Assembly: GCA_028285445.1 (NCBI GenBank)
Contig: JANQPQ010000056.1
Location: 1-64,000, forward strand
Origin: Cyclobacteriaceae bacterium
GTDB taxonomy: Bacteria; Bacteroidota; Bacteroidia; Cytophagales; Cyclobacteriaceae
DNA length: 64,000 nucleotides
Direction: 5' to 3'
Part shown: positions 52,706 to 62,057 of the stretch, piece by piece
Position numbering within the stretch: position 1 is the stretch's first letter
Layout of the letters: each line of letters starts with the position of its first letter
Position numbers and translations under genes: made by a program
Notes under the pieces: model-generated
Databases searched by the model: none
What the model saw: only the letters and a program-made list of their open reading frames with translations
What the model was told of the DNA's origin: nothing

Positions 52706-53563
52706 TTAGTTATTCTGAATTAACCAAGCCCCCAAGTTGGCATAAAAATCAACTGGGGGCTCACCCGTAGTAATATCAAGCAGTTCGTGACCCGTATTTG
52801 GATAAAGCTGTACGGTAAAGTTTGAACGATTGAGGTCTTCCAAGACTTGCACATCATACCGGGCCGGGTGACTCCGATCTTCGTTACCATATATCCAGAG
52901 CACGGGCAGTGTCATAGAGTTGATAATAGATAAAGGGTCAAAGCCAATCACTCCGCTGTAAGAGGACAATTGCGTCGTGGCCTCTTCTATCGTAATATCT
53001 GGGTCATCGGTGATGCCATCATAGAAGCCCTCAACTCCTGTTGATGCTACCCCACCGCTGGCCATCACTATATAAGACAAATCCGATGACATACTATGAA
53101 TGATAGAATTCACCCAAGCGCCCTGGCTGGATCCATGGACGCCAATACGTGTGTTGTCAATTTGAATATGTTCTTTTAGGAGGTTGATAATACTTATCAC
53201 GTCTTCAGCTCTCGCTGTTAAGAACTCGGTTTGAGTTTCAGGGGTTTCCGTAGGATAGCTCCCCGTTGAATTGCCAACGCCACGCTTATCATAAATGTAC
53301 ATGGCATAGCCATTCTGAGTAAGTATTTGAGCAAACACCTCCAACTCTTGCCTGGGTTCGTTACCAGAGCCCGGCACAAGAATCATTGATGGGAATGGTC
53401 CATCGCCCGCGGGCAAGAATAGCTCGCCTTCAATACTGGCATTTCCTGCTTGTGTGGTAAAAACGCCTGCTCCGCTGATGACTGTCGGCCCATCATCATC
53501 ACAATGGAGAAATAGAAGTAGTGTAGTAATAAGTGTAAAAACCTTTAGGCTTAGTCCTTTCAT
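52706..53563 (-). CDS. alpha/beta hydrolase lipoprotein
   Basis: A 285-residue protein with lipobox LLLFLHC (Cys21). The alpha/beta hydrolase core shows MILVPGSGNEPRQELE (oxyanion region), YDKRGVGNSTG, the nucleophile elbow GVHGSSQGAW (Ser146), the acid region IYGNEDRSHPARYD and the histidine NTGHELLD. Residues are consistent with a serine esterase or peptidase. Envelope location by lipid anchor. Substrate unknown. Convergent with the S41 gene. Confidence 0.88.
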   Translation of the reverse strand: MKGLSLKVFTLITTLLLFLHCDDDGPTVISGAGVFTTQAGNASIEGELFLPAGDGPFPSMILVPGSGNEPRQELEVFAQILTQNGYAMYIYDKRGVGNSTGSYPTETPETQTEFLTARAEDVISIINLLKEHIQIDNTRIGVHGSSQGAWVNSIIHSMSSDLSYIVMASGGVASTGVEGFYDGITDDPDITIEEATTQLSSYSGVIGFDPLSIINSMTLPVLWIYGNEDRSHPARYDVQVLEDLNRSNFTVQLYPNTGHELLDITTGEPPVDFYANLGAWLIQNN

Positions 53564-53649
53564 AGTCGAATATTAGTTGTTGAACTTTGGGTGAAAGTAA
53601 ATCCCCGTCCACCTCAATTCGACTCACTCGCTCAAGTGATACAAATGCC

Positions 53650-54738
53650 CTAAAGATCTTTGATAAACTGTTGTGGTGTTTTTTCCGTGGCCTTCTTAAA
53701 TGCCCTATTGAAGGTGGCTTTACTATTAAAGCCGCATTCCAGGCCTATGGTGAGGAGGTTAACGCGGAGGTGATCACCTTTTTTAATCCTCTCAACTACC
53801 GCATCCACACGATAAGAATTAACAAAGTCGTAAAAATTCTGGTTGAGCACTTCATTAATCACTTGCGACAAATTGTGCCCTTGTATGCCAATGCCTCCCG
53901 CCAAATCGTCGAAAGAGAGATTAGCATTGAGATGGGGCCTCTCCGCCTCCATATATTGCCGGATCTGATCAGCGTACTGCTCCTTCTCTCCATCTGAAAG
54001 TGCCGAAGTCTGATACTTAGGACCAACATCTATGATTTGACCGGTAGTCGCATCAACCAAACGTGGGTAAACGTGAGGATTACGCAAAGCTGCATAGCCA
54101 ATGGAGTAGATTGATATCAGCATAATTACCACCGTCACCAGATCTCCATCAACACCTGGTATTACTTCGAAAAGCATTACAATCGGCAAAAGAACCATTA
54201 CCGCCAACAATATATTGCGCAGCCACCTGGCAGCTGCAACCTGGCTTAAATCGGTACTGTCATCCACTTTGCCAAGAAACTTAATTAAGACAATAATGGC
54301 CGAAAGTTGATAAACTACCTGGTAGCTTATTTTAGAAGCAACAGCCACTGTCATCAATCCTGACAAGTTTTCATTATTGATCAGATGTGAGTTCCAGTCA
54401 GCCAGTATATGGTAAGGAAAATAGACCACGTTTACTAAGATGGGTAAAGCCAGGTGAGCGGAAATCAGCTTGTTGGAAAGTCGTGGAGATTTCACCACTG
54501 ACATTGCATAAAGTAGGGTGAGCGGGGCAAGTATTAAATCAAATAGAAAGGTAGTGCCGGTAATTCGGGGGTAGCTGGCATTGATAGCCATTAATTTGAA
54601 GGCCTCCTCCAGTAAGAGGAGCGAGAAAAGGAAAACCAGTGTACCAAGAATCCGATTCGACAGACTGTACCCCCTCTTGTTAGAGTAAAGAATAAAGGAT
54701 AATACAAATCCTTGCAATGCCAAAATGCCTAGTACCAT
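53650..54738 (-). CDS. membrane-anchored AraC-family regulator
   Basis: A 362-residue protein with about seven membrane helices in residues 1-230 (MVLGILALQGFVLSFILYSN at the start). An AraC-type DNA-binding domain follows (LAGGIGIQGHNLSQVINEVL, LECGFNSKATFNRAFKKATE, TPQQFIKDL). It has the same architecture as the genes at 50233 and 62058. It is 57 bp downstream of the permease gene's stop on the same strand, so it could be transcribed together with it. Confidence 0.9.
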   Translation of the reverse strand: MVLGILALQGFVLSFILYSNKRGYSLSNRILGTLVFLFSLLLLEEAFKLMAINASYPRITGTTFLFDLILAPLTLLYAMSVVKSPRLSNKLISAHLALPILVNVVYFPYHILADWNSHLINNENLSGLMTVAVASKISYQVVYQLSAIIVLIKFLGKVDDSTDLSQVAAARWLRNILLAVMVLLPIVMLFEVIPGVDGDLVTVVIMLISIYSIGYAALRNPHVYPRLVDATTGQIIDVGPKYQTSALSDGEKEQYADQIRQYMEAERPHLNANLSFDDLAGGIGIQGHNLSQVINEVLNQNFYDFVNSYRVDAVVERIKKGDHLRVNLLTIGLECGFNSKATFNRAFKKATEKTPQQFIKDL

Positions 54739-54795
54739 GCTCGTTCTTCTGCAAGGAAATATAAGGCATAATGCAGTTATTTACGCAAAATCAGC

Positions 54796-57474
54796 TTACT
54801 CGTAGCGTAGGCTATCCACAGGGTTTGAACTTGCGGCGGAAACCATTCGGTAGGAAATGGTGATTATCGCGAATAAGAGTATGGCTAGAACAGATATAAC
54901 GACGACCCCTAAATCAACAGCTACGCGATAGGTAAAATTGCCAAGCCAATAGTTCATTCCAAAATAGGCCAATGGTACCGCCATCAATATCGCTGGCAGC
55001 AATGTGCGTATAAATTGCCATCCCAGCAGTAAGAGAATTCCTGAGCTTGAGGAGCCCAATACCTTGCGGATGCCAATTTCCTTCTTTCGCTGATCAGAAA
55101 CGAAAATGGTAAGGGTAAAAAGCCCAAGCATGGCAATAACTATTGCCAGTCCGGAAAATAGTGGAATCAAACTACCTAGCCTTCTTTCCTGGTTATACAT
55201 ACGGTCAAATTCCTTATCCAAGAACCAGTATTCAAACGGCCTGCCCGGGTAGATTTGTTTCCAGCCATTTTCCAGTTCTGCTATCGTTTCTGAAAAGTTA
55301 TTAGATCCAAGCCTTACGGATAGTACCCCGCTGACGCTATTATTAGCACAGATTACCAAAGGCTCAACTACCTCCCTGATAGATTTATAGGCAAAATCTT
55401 CTACCACGCCAACCACAACGCCATTAGAGGCACCATAAACGTAGTTGATGCTGTCCTCACTTAGTTCTATGCCAATCGCATCGATGGGATCGAGATTGAG
55501 TGCCTTCGCGGCGGTCTTATTAATTATGAGTGCATTGGGTTCGATAATCTCCCGAAAATCACGTCCTGCCAGTAGCTTTAAGTCGTAGGTCTGTAAAAAG
55601 CCTCCATCAGCATCGAATTTATTCCAATAGTGCTGCTCATCGCCCGTGATGTTTGTCTTGTAGCGCGTATTAATACGCCCAAAGTCGCTTTGTCTTGGCA
55701 GGTGCATGCCCAGGGTATTGCTCTCCACTGCAGCCAAATCCCGAATAAAGGCTTTGTACCTCTGTACTTGCTGCGAGTTGCCCATCCTTGACGTCCTAAT
55801 GCCAATCACCTTGTCACGGTTTTTACCAAGGTATCCACTATTAATCAACTGCAGTTGGTTGTATACCGTGATAGTTGCTATTACCAATGTAATTGCAACC
55901 GTAAACTGAATTGTCACCAGGGCGTTGCGGGCCATAGAGGCGTTGTTGCTTTTCTTGAAATGCTGGCTGAGGCCGGCTCCGGGTTGAGAGCGGGTTAGTA
56001 TAATTGCCGGTAAAAATGCTGCCGTGAATAGGATGAAGGTAAGTAGGCCTGATAGAAATAATAGGTATGAATTTGAAAGAAAAGCGAAACTAAGATCTAT
56101 GTTTTTACTGATTAGGGAATTGAAATCCGGCATTAGCAGGTTTACGGCAAGAAACGCTAGTACCAACGCAATGAGTATAGTAAGAGTCGACTCGAGGAAG
56201 AATTGTAGCCGCAGTTGACGACTACTGCCTCCTAGTGTTTGACGTAAACCCATCTCCTTTTGACGCTTCCTACCTTGGGCAATGGTAAGGTTGGCATAGT
56301 TTGTAAGCGCTATAACCATTATAAATGCTCCAACACTTAGCAGTGCCCAGATATAACTCATATTAATTGGCGTATCAATTTCCCACTTGAATGGAGGGTT
56401 AAAATGTATGGCTGATAAAGGCGTTATCAATGGCTTAACCCTGACTTCTATTTCTTTGGGAAGAATCTCATCCCACAAATCTTCAACCTCTAACAGGAGT
56501 GACTCCACATTAGCTTGTGGTTTTACCTTCAAGTAAGTAAATGCGTAGCCAGGAAACGGCCTTTGATCAACCCAACCTCTGTATTCATCTCCATAAATGC
56601 CCTGCACTGCCTGAATATGGGCTATGTACTTTGGTTGAAAATGACTGTTTGATGGGGGATCGTAAATAACGCCGGTCACTACCATTTCCACCTTGTTTGA
56701 GGTTCGGTGGTACTCCAATGTCTTTCCAATTGGATTTTCCTCCCCAAACACTTGCAGGGCGGTTGATTCTGTAAGTACTATGGAACTTATATCAGCCAAT
56801 TGGGCATCAACCTCGCCATACTTCAAATCGAAGTTGAGAAAGCTAAAGAAATTTGGGTCAGACCAATAGATTTGCTCCTCATAAATGAAAGCATCTGATT
56901 CCGGATTATGCAAATAGCCATAACTTATGTTCAGGAAGCGAAATTTTTCCTCAATAAGGCTGGAGCGCTCCTCAAGCAGGTCAATCCACATACCTGAAGA
57001 ATAAGCCCGATTCTCAACTTCCCCATTGTCCTCTTGGTAGCTATAAGACAGGCGGTATATTCTATCGGCATTGGGGTGGTGTTGTTCAAAGGAAAGTTCA
57101 TCGTAAATAAACAAACTGACAAAAAGCACTACCGTAATAGCAACAGCCAGCCCTAGTAGGTTGATACTACTGGTGAGCTTATTCCTGCCAAACGCCCGCA
57201 TACCTACAATCAAATAATTCCAGAGCAGCGAGGGAATCCATCTTGAATCTGAGTTCCTGGCAAGTCGTTTCTCCTCCCTATCTAAATCGCCCAGGTCTCC
57301 CAGGTTCTTCAGAGCAATGTCAAATGCATCAGACTCCGAATGGCCTGCTTCAATTAGATTAGAGATCTCATCTCGAAGGTGATCTTCCAATTCAGCAATG
57401 GTACCATCTTCAAAATACTCATGCCGTCGGAGGTTTTTCCTCCACGCCCTGATCTTATCTTCTAAATTCACCAT
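54796..57474 (-). CDS. FtsX/MacB-type ABC transporter permease, PadR-linked (second copy)
   Basis: An 892-residue protein with the same layout as the gene at 20741. The cytosolic helical start (LEDHLRDEISNLIEAGHSES) is the usual tail domain of PadR-linked permeases, and is followed by a membrane helix, MacB-like periplasmic domain, FtsX block (LTNYANLTIAQGRKRQKEMG), a second periplasmic domain and the final FtsX block (IGIRKVLGSSSSGILLLLGW). It begins 3 bp after the PadR gene. No ATPase gene lies beside it. Substrate unknown. Confidence 0.9.
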   Translation of the reverse strand: MVNLEDKIRAWRKNLRRHEYFEDGTIAELEDHLRDEISNLIEAGHSESDAFDIALKNLGDLGDLDREEKRLARNSDSRWIPSLLWNYLIVGMRAFGRNKLTSSINLLGLAVAITVVLFVSLFIYDELSFEQHHPNADRIYRLSYSYQEDNGEVENRAYSSGMWIDLLEERSSLIEEKFRFLNISYGYLHNPESDAFIYEEQIYWSDPNFFSFLNFDLKYGEVDAQLADISSIVLTESTALQVFGEENPIGKTLEYHRTSNKVEMVVTGVIYDPPSNSHFQPKYIAHIQAVQGIYGDEYRGWVDQRPFPGYAFTYLKVKPQANVESLLLEVEDLWDEILPKEIEVRVKPLITPLSAIHFNPPFKWEIDTPINMSYIWALLSVGAFIMVIALTNYANLTIAQGRKRQKEMGLRQTLGGSSRQLRLQFFLESTLTILIALVLAFLAVNLLMPDFNSLISKNIDLSFAFLSNSYLLFLSGLLTFILFTAAFLPAIILTRSQPGAGLSQHFKKSNNASMARNALVTIQFTVAITLVIATITVYNQLQLINSGYLGKNRDKVIGIRTSRMGNSQQVQRYKAFIRDLAAVESNTLGMHLPRQSDFGRINTRYKTNITGDEQHYWNKFDADGGFLQTYDLKLLAGRDFREIIEPNALIINKTAAKALNLDPIDAIGIELSEDSINYVYGASNGVVVGVVEDFAYKSIREVVEPLVICANNSVSGVLSVRLGSNNFSETIAELENGWKQIYPGRPFEYWFLDKEFDRMYNQERRLGSLIPLFSGLAIVIAMLGLFTLTIFVSDQRKKEIGIRKVLGSSSSGILLLLGWQFIRTLLPAILMAVPLAYFGMNYWLGNFTYRVAVDLGVVVISVLAILLFAIITISYRMVSAASSNPVDSLRYE

Positions 57475-57477
57475 CTT

Positions 57478-57819
57478 TTATGGTTGAGTTGGATTGAGAT
57501 TCCAAAGGCTGACCATAATCTGGTTCATTGCAAGCCAGCTGGCTTTCTCGGCATGTAGGGCCTCTTTGCCCAAGCCCGTGATTGAATAGTATTTTCGATG
57601 CCTCCCCTCCGGAGACATAGTCCACTTGGATACAACCAACTTGTCCTTCTCCAATCGATGCAGCACCGGGTAGAGCATTCCATCTGCCCACTCCATCTTT
57701 CCGTCTGAAATTTCCTTTACTCGTTGAATGATTTTGTAGCCATAAGAAGATCCTTCCTGGAGTATACCCAGAATAAGCGGCTTGGATGACGCCGCAACCA
57801 ATGATTTGCTAAATAACAT
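57478..57819 (-). CDS. PadR-family transcriptional regulator (second copy)
   Basis: A 113-residue PadR protein with a winged helix (EGSSYGYKIIQRVKEISDGK, WADGMLYPVLHRLEKDKLVV) and wing (SPEGRHRKYYSITGLGKEAL). It is the first gene of the two-gene unit with the permease. A palindromic 12-mer (CTATATACATAG, 57832-57843) lies just upstream. Confidence 0.95.
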   Translation of the reverse strand: MLFSKSLVAASSKPLILGILQEGSSYGYKIIQRVKEISDGKMEWADGMLYPVLHRLEKDKLVVSKWTMSPEGRHRKYYSITGLGKEALHAEKASWLAMNQIMVSLWNLNPTQP

Positions 57820-57831
57820 ATACCTATATTA

Positions 57832-57843
57832 CTATATACATAG
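57832..57843. promoter_or_regulatory. candidate PadR operator (short dyad)
   Basis: CTATATACATAG is a near-palindrome with mismatches only next to the centre, 13-24 bp upstream of the PadR start. Its location would let a repressor block initiation. Very AT-rich context makes this a weak call. Confidence 0.25.
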
Positions 57844-57891
57844 AAGTACAAGGTATACGAAAAAATTGGAATAATAGTTATCAGAGGCCTA

Positions 57892-58860
57892 TTACATCCA
57901 ATCAACCTCCATTCTCGGTACTAAAACCCCGGATTCAGCAGGTTTCGACAACAAATCACCAAGAGCACCACTTGCATACTTGAACTTGAACTCAAATCCA
58001 GCATCAATCAATCTTTTGGGCACTACCCGGCGGCTCTTCAGAATCAGCTCCGGTTCAGTTCTGATAATTACCGCCCCCACTTCCAAAAGCCACTTTGGTA
58101 AAGGAATTCCTACCGGAATATGCATAGCTTTTCGCAAGGTTGTCATGAATTGCTTATTGGGCAGCGGGTTGGGGGATGACAGGTTGTAGGTTCCACTACA
58201 CTCATCGTTTTCGATAATGAAATTAATCGCCTCTGAAAAGTCATCAGCATGCAACCAACTGAAGTACTGTTTTCCATTGCCCTGTTTTCCGCCCAGCCCG
58301 ATGCGGGCCAAATTGGTAAGAGGCAGTAACGCGCCGCCATCCTTGCTTAACACTATGGCGATACGAGTTAGTACCTTTCGAGTATACGCAAGCCTGTGTT
58401 GATGAAAGGCCTGCTCCCATTTACGACAAACATCAACGGAAAACCCTTTTCCCATTTCACCATATTGCTCGTCCATATCCTTGTCAAGTGCATGGCGATA
58501 AATGGTAGCGCTGGCGGCATTAATCCACACCTTTGGCGGGATTTGGCAAGCTTTAATAGCAGTACCGATAACGTGAGTAGCGTTTAAGCGGGATTCATAA
58601 ATAAGATGTCTGTTACGTTGGTTATAACGACAATCAACCGACTTGCCCGCAAGATTAATGACGGCCTCCGCTCCCTCCAGTGACTGAGCCCAAGGCCCGG
58701 TGGTAACTCCGTCCCAATATTCAAAATGAACATTTCCGTAATCCAGTTGTTGATGCCTGGTAAGCACCACAACCTCATATTTGGGTGAATTAAATCTCTT
58801 ACAAAGTACCTGTCCGAGAAAACCTGTTCCCCCGGCAATAATGATTCTTTTTGGGTTCAT
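57892..58860 (-). CDS. TIGR01777-family SDR-type epimerase
   Basis: A 322-residue NAD(P)-binding Rossmann protein (GGTGFLGQVLCKR at residues 10-22) with family features VINLAGKSVDCRYNQRNRHL, WINAASATIYRHALDKDMDE and YFSWLHADDFSEAINFIIEN, which are typical of TIGR01777 epimerases. The reaction is not established. The start overlaps the stop of the upstream methyltransferase gene by 4 bp (ATGA), so both are translated from one message. It is the last gene of the GbsR-controlled unit. Confidence 0.88.
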   Translation of the reverse strand: MNPKRIIIAGGTGFLGQVLCKRFNSPKYEVVVLTRHQQLDYGNVHFEYWDGVTTGPWAQSLEGAEAVINLAGKSVDCRYNQRNRHLIYESRLNATHVIGTAIKACQIPPKVWINAASATIYRHALDKDMDEQYGEMGKGFSVDVCRKWEQAFHQHRLAYTRKVLTRIAIVLSKDGGALLPLTNLARIGLGGKQGNGKQYFSWLHADDFSEAINFIIENDECSGTYNLSSPNPLPNKQFMTTLRKAMHIPVGIPLPKWLLEVGAVIIRTEPELILKSRRVVPKRLIDAGFEFKFKYASGALGDLLSKPAESGVLVPRMEVDWM

Positions 58861-59783
58861 TGTTGCTGCTGTTTAGTTCCACTAACCAGGAAATAGCGAA
58901 AGTGCTTACGAGCAAGTCCTACTAGCATCGTAAGCAGAGGTGACTTAAGGTTGTCCCATCGCTCCCTGGTCATCTTGGTTTTGCTAAAGAATATTTGCTT
59001 AATAAGGAATTTGACTACCACGAATGGCACATGAGCCACCGAAGGTGCTACATTCCACGAGATGTCTTCAGTTGTGATGTCCTCAAAACCTGTTTGCTGA
59101 AGGCATTGGGTTAACGATTCAATTCTTGCCAATTCCGTAAGAGCCCAGGAAGTGCATAGCTGCTTATATGCCCAGGCAACTAGTGCATTCATTGGCTGGT
59201 CACCAATAAGAAAACCATCAGCAATAACAAACTTTCCTCCTGGCTTCAGAATACGGTGAATCTCCTGCAGCAGGTCGCTTTTGCTGGCGCCTTGAGCATA
59301 ACAGCTGCTTTCAATGGCAACCACATAGTCCACTGTTCCACTGAGTATAGAGGTATCGCAATAGTTTTCCTGTACAATCTCAATGCGGTCTTGCAGGCCC
59401 TCAGCCTGATTCAGGGTATTGCCCCTTTCTACCTGCCAGGGCACTACCGTTACACCGTAAAGATCTAGCTGCTTGTGTTTTTGGGCTGCAAATCTAAGAG
59501 TTGCCCCCAATCCACAGCCCATATCTACCAGGCTCCCAGGTTGATTTTTGATGGTAAGCATATCAAGTACTTTGGCATTCATATCTTGGAGCAATGCCTC
59601 CCGATCAAGGGCATTTGCCCCGGCGCCGTAGTAACCGAAATGCATGTTGTAGTTAGGGCTCCAGGCTTTGTAGTCGGGACCGGCCTTCTCGTAGTATGCC
59701 AGAAGCTTCTCCCTTTGAGACCTGGAGACTTCAGGCTTTACTGTTCCTTCAATATTACTGGCAACATTTACGTCTATGCTCAT
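58857..59783 (-). CDS. SAM-dependent methyltransferase (class I)
   Basis: A 308-residue protein. The SAM-binding motif I is VDMGCGLGATLRFA (86-99), with the acidic residue and later motifs DRIEIVQENYCDTSILSGT, DYVVAIESSCYAQGASKSDL and RILKPGGKFVIADGF. The early segment YNMHFGYYGAGANALDREAL is similar to the family of sterol and tocopherol methyltransferases. The acceptor is unknown, possibly a hydrophobic molecule. It carries a candidate operator 18 bases upstream of the start and overlaps the epimerase gene by ATGA. Confidence 0.88.
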   Translation of the reverse strand: MSIDVNVASNIEGTVKPEVSRSQREKLLAYYEKAGPDYKAWSPNYNMHFGYYGAGANALDREALLQDMNAKVLDMLTIKNQPGSLVDMGCGLGATLRFAAQKHKQLDLYGVTVVPWQVERGNTLNQAEGLQDRIEIVQENYCDTSILSGTVDYVVAIESSCYAQGASKSDLLQEIHRILKPGGKFVIADGFLIGDQPMNALVAWAYKQLCTSWALTELARIESLTQCLQQTGFEDITTEDISWNVAPSVAHVPFVVVKFLIKQIFFSKTKMTRERWDNLKSPLLTMLVGLARKHFRYFLVSGTKQQQQ

Positions 59784-59800
59784 ATTAATTGTTTTTGATA

Positions 59801-59818
59801 TTTCAGAAAATTTTGAAA
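59801..59818. promoter_or_regulatory. candidate operator upstream of the methyltransferase gene
   Basis: TTTCAGAAAATTTTGAAA, 18-35 bases upstream of the start codon, is a near-palindrome (one pair mismatched outside the centre). It matches the palindrome upstream of the regulator gene (60364-60381) at 15 of 18 positions. It is the best candidate for a GbsR/MarR-type operator within the operon. Confidence 0.5.
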
Positions 59819-59836
59819 ACTAAATGAAAAAAAATA

Positions 59837-60337
59837 TCACTTCATCAGTTTCATTAGAAGCTGTACAAACCACTTCTGATCTGACTTAGAAAACTTATCC
59901 ACTATAGTGTCAGCCTTGGCGGTAAATTCAAGCAAGTCTTTAGTAACACTTTTGAATTCCTTCACATCCGATCCATTGCCTTTTACTGATTGAACCTCTT
60001 CCAAAATACGAGCAATCGGCTCTATTTCTCTTCTCTTTCTCTCCCTCGCAACCTGCTTGGCCAAGGCCCATACATCCTTATTAGTATAAAAGAACTCCTT
60101 TCGCTCTCCGATTTTAATGTCTTTTTGAACTATCCCCCACTCTATCAAGGCCCTGATATTCATATTGGCGTTGCCACGAGATATTTTTAACTCCTGCATA
60201 ATCTCCTCTGTTGAAAGTGACCTTGTAGACATTAACAGCAATGCATGAATCTGGCCCATGGCCTTATTGATGCCCCAACTGCTCCCCAAAGCACCCCAGG
60301 CCTGTATAAACTTCTCCTTTGCCTCTTGATATTCCAT
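59837..60337 (-). CDS. GbsR/MarR-family transcriptional regulator
   Basis: A 166-residue protein with a winged helix (WGINKAMGQIHALLLMSTRS, LSTEEIMQELKISRGNANMN, IRALIEWGIVQKDIKIGERK) typical of GbsR-type MarR proteins. The C-terminal helices (about 95-166) would form the dimer. It lies upstream of the methyltransferase and epimerase genes on the same strand. The two matching palindromes (60364-60381 and 59801-59818) suggest it regulates itself and the two enzymes. Ligand unknown. Confidence 0.92.
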   Translation of the reverse strand: MEYQEAKEKFIQAWGALGSSWGINKAMGQIHALLLMSTRSLSTEEIMQELKISRGNANMNIRALIEWGIVQKDIKIGERKEFFYTNKDVWALAKQVARERKRREIEPIARILEEVQSVKGNGSDVKEFKSVTKDLLEFTAKADTIVDKFSKSDQKWFVQLLMKLMK

Positions 60338-60363
60338 AGTTAAATATACATACGCTATTAAAC

Positions 60364-60381
60364 TTTCAAAAGTTTTTGAAA
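60364..60381. promoter_or_regulatory. candidate operator upstream of the GbsR-like regulator gene
   Basis: TTTCAAAA-GT-TTTTGAAA, a perfect eight-base dyad about a two-base centre, lies 27-44 bases upstream of the start codon. Self-regulation of MarR-type genes through such sites is common. Confidence 0.55.
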
Positions 60382-60416
60382 ATAAGAAAAATAAGGAGAT
60401 AGTATACCTAAACTCG

Positions 60417-61424
60417 CTATTGTAGTCTTTGCAACCGCATTGTTCCTAAAGCAGCTACATTGCCATTTACACCCAAAGGAGCCTCTGTTATCATGCTAAT
60501 ATTCTCGGCAGGATTGGAGACTTGATTCGGTGATGTAAAAGTTGCCCCGCTATCGGTTCCAGCATCATAAATTCCAACTGTAATGGTGGTGTCCTGAATC
60601 CAGCTGCCGTTTGGATATAAGTCTACCGAACTTATGGCTACAAACCAGTCGGGGCTTGGAGCCAACATACTGGTTACGCTTACCAGGGAATGATCTATGC
60701 TAATGTCGAAATCAACGGCCACGCTTCCGGGCGACACATTAATTCCTCCACCATTAATCTCAAACTGCGCTCCCCCACTGGTTATCATATCCTGTATCTC
60801 AGAAGACAGGTTAGTTTTCGTGCCCCTTTCTGCCATGTCTTTTATGCCCGCTGAAGCTAGTTCTCCAGTTGAGAACAAAACCGCAGATGAAGCATGGGTC
60901 ATTCCAATCAACCCTGAAAAATGAGGGTTTGGAGGAAATTCTGCTGGATGCGTTGTTGCGCTCCAGACCGCTTCAAAAGTCAATCGGTAGAGGGCATCTC
61001 CAGATTCAGCAACAGTCGTGAATAACCAGCTTTCAGCCGCTACCCTGTTGCCAGCATTATCTGCCAATAACTCGCCGAGCTTCACTTCATAGGCCGTATT
61101 GTAAGCTAGGGGCTCTCCAAGCTCGAAGGTAAGCCTGAAGGCTATACCATCGTATAGCACCGTCCCCGGCACTCTAGTGGCGCCATTCCACAATTGCAGT
61201 GCATCACTATCTACGGTAGCCAGATCCAGTCCTTCATTAAACTGCGCAGTAATCTCAACATCAACAGCGACGTCAAGGGCCCCTTGCAACGGAGAATGGG
61301 ATATTAACATCGGTGGGTCTGTATCTCCAGGTTGAGGAGATTCGTCATCGCATCCCCATGTTAGCAAGGGCAGTATCAATATGCATATTATCCTCACAAG
61401 CATATCAAGTGCTAATTTAGTCAT
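60417..61424 (-). CDS. lipoprotein with Big_5-like and spondin-N-like domains
   Basis: A 335-residue protein with lipobox LPLLTWGC (Cys25). Residues about 33-135 form an Ig-like domain of the Big_5 type (PMLISHSPLQGALDVAVDVE, YNTAYEVKLGELLADNAGN). Residues about 145-335 resemble a spondin N-terminal domain (LYRLTFEAVWSATTHPAEFP, HFSGLIGMTHASSAVLFSTG, SPDWFVAISSVDLYPNGSW). Spondin-N domains in bacteria are secreted or surface-bound adhesion modules. Probable surface lipoprotein. Divergent from the SnoaL-like gene at 61530. Confidence 0.85.
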   Translation of the reverse strand: MTKLALDMLVRIICILILPLLTWGCDDESPQPGDTDPPMLISHSPLQGALDVAVDVEITAQFNEGLDLATVDSDALQLWNGATRVPGTVLYDGIAFRLTFELGEPLAYNTAYEVKLGELLADNAGNRVAAESWLFTTVAESGDALYRLTFEAVWSATTHPAEFPPNPHFSGLIGMTHASSAVLFSTGELASAGIKDMAERGTKTNLSSEIQDMITSGGAQFEINGGGINVSPGSVAVDFDISIDHSLVSVTSMLAPSPDWFVAISSVDLYPNGSWIQDTTITVGIYDAGTDSGATFTSPNQVSNPAENISMITEAPLGVNGNVAALGTMRLQRLQ

Positions 61425-61529
61425 CAGTTATCTCGAAATTATCACGATACTGGTTTTCTGGCAATAAACTAGCTACATCCGGTTGGCTGTTTCCGGCCAT
61501 TCCATGCCAGACTGCAACTTCGCCGGGAT

Positions 61530-61967
61530 ATGAGAGCGACAATATTCTGCACAGTGATACTGCTATTCGGCTGTGTTGATTCGGATAATGGTTCTATAGA
61601 TCAGCTATTCAGTAGGCTACAAACTGCGAACAATTCTGGTGACTTAACCTTGATGAAGGGCCAGTACTTACAAAATGCCACCTGGTTTCCACCAGGCGCC
61701 CGGGAGGTTCAGGGATGGGATGAAATCAGCAAACGTTATGAGGCCGCATTCGCTACCTACTCGATAAACATTAGCTTTCAGATTAATGAAATCGATATTG
61801 ACCAGGAAACTGCTTATGTTGTTGGTAATACCATCGGTCATAGGATACACAAGGCAACACTAGATTCAGTTACCGTAAATGACAAATTCATAGTTAAGCT
61901 GCACTACACCTCTAATTCCTGGCGCATAAAGTACCTTATTTGGAACAGCAGTTTGCCCAATTTCTAG
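61530..61967 (+). CDS. SnoaL-like lipoprotein
   Basis: A 145-residue protein with lipobox ILLFGC (Cys15). The mature part (IDQLFSRLQTANNSGDLTLM, NATWFPPGAREVQGWDEISK, AYVVGNTIGHRIHK, NDKFIVKLHYTSNSWRIKYL) is a SnoaL/DUF4440-type cone fold. No catalytic residues assigned. Probable ligand-binding periplasmic protein. Confidence 0.75.
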   Translation: MRATIFCTVILLFGCVDSDNGSIDQLFSRLQTANNSGDLTLMKGQYLQNATWFPPGAREVQGWDEISKRYEAAFATYSINISFQINEIDIDQETAYVVGNTIGHRIHKATLDSVTVNDKFIVKLHYTSNSWRIKYLIWNSSLPNF

Positions 61968-62057
61968 CGGCTTTATCAGCTCATCAGTCCGCTTAACTAC
62001 TGCCTGATTTGGCAATTTCAACTGAGTTATGAAATTTAGCTTAAGAATTCCGTTACA

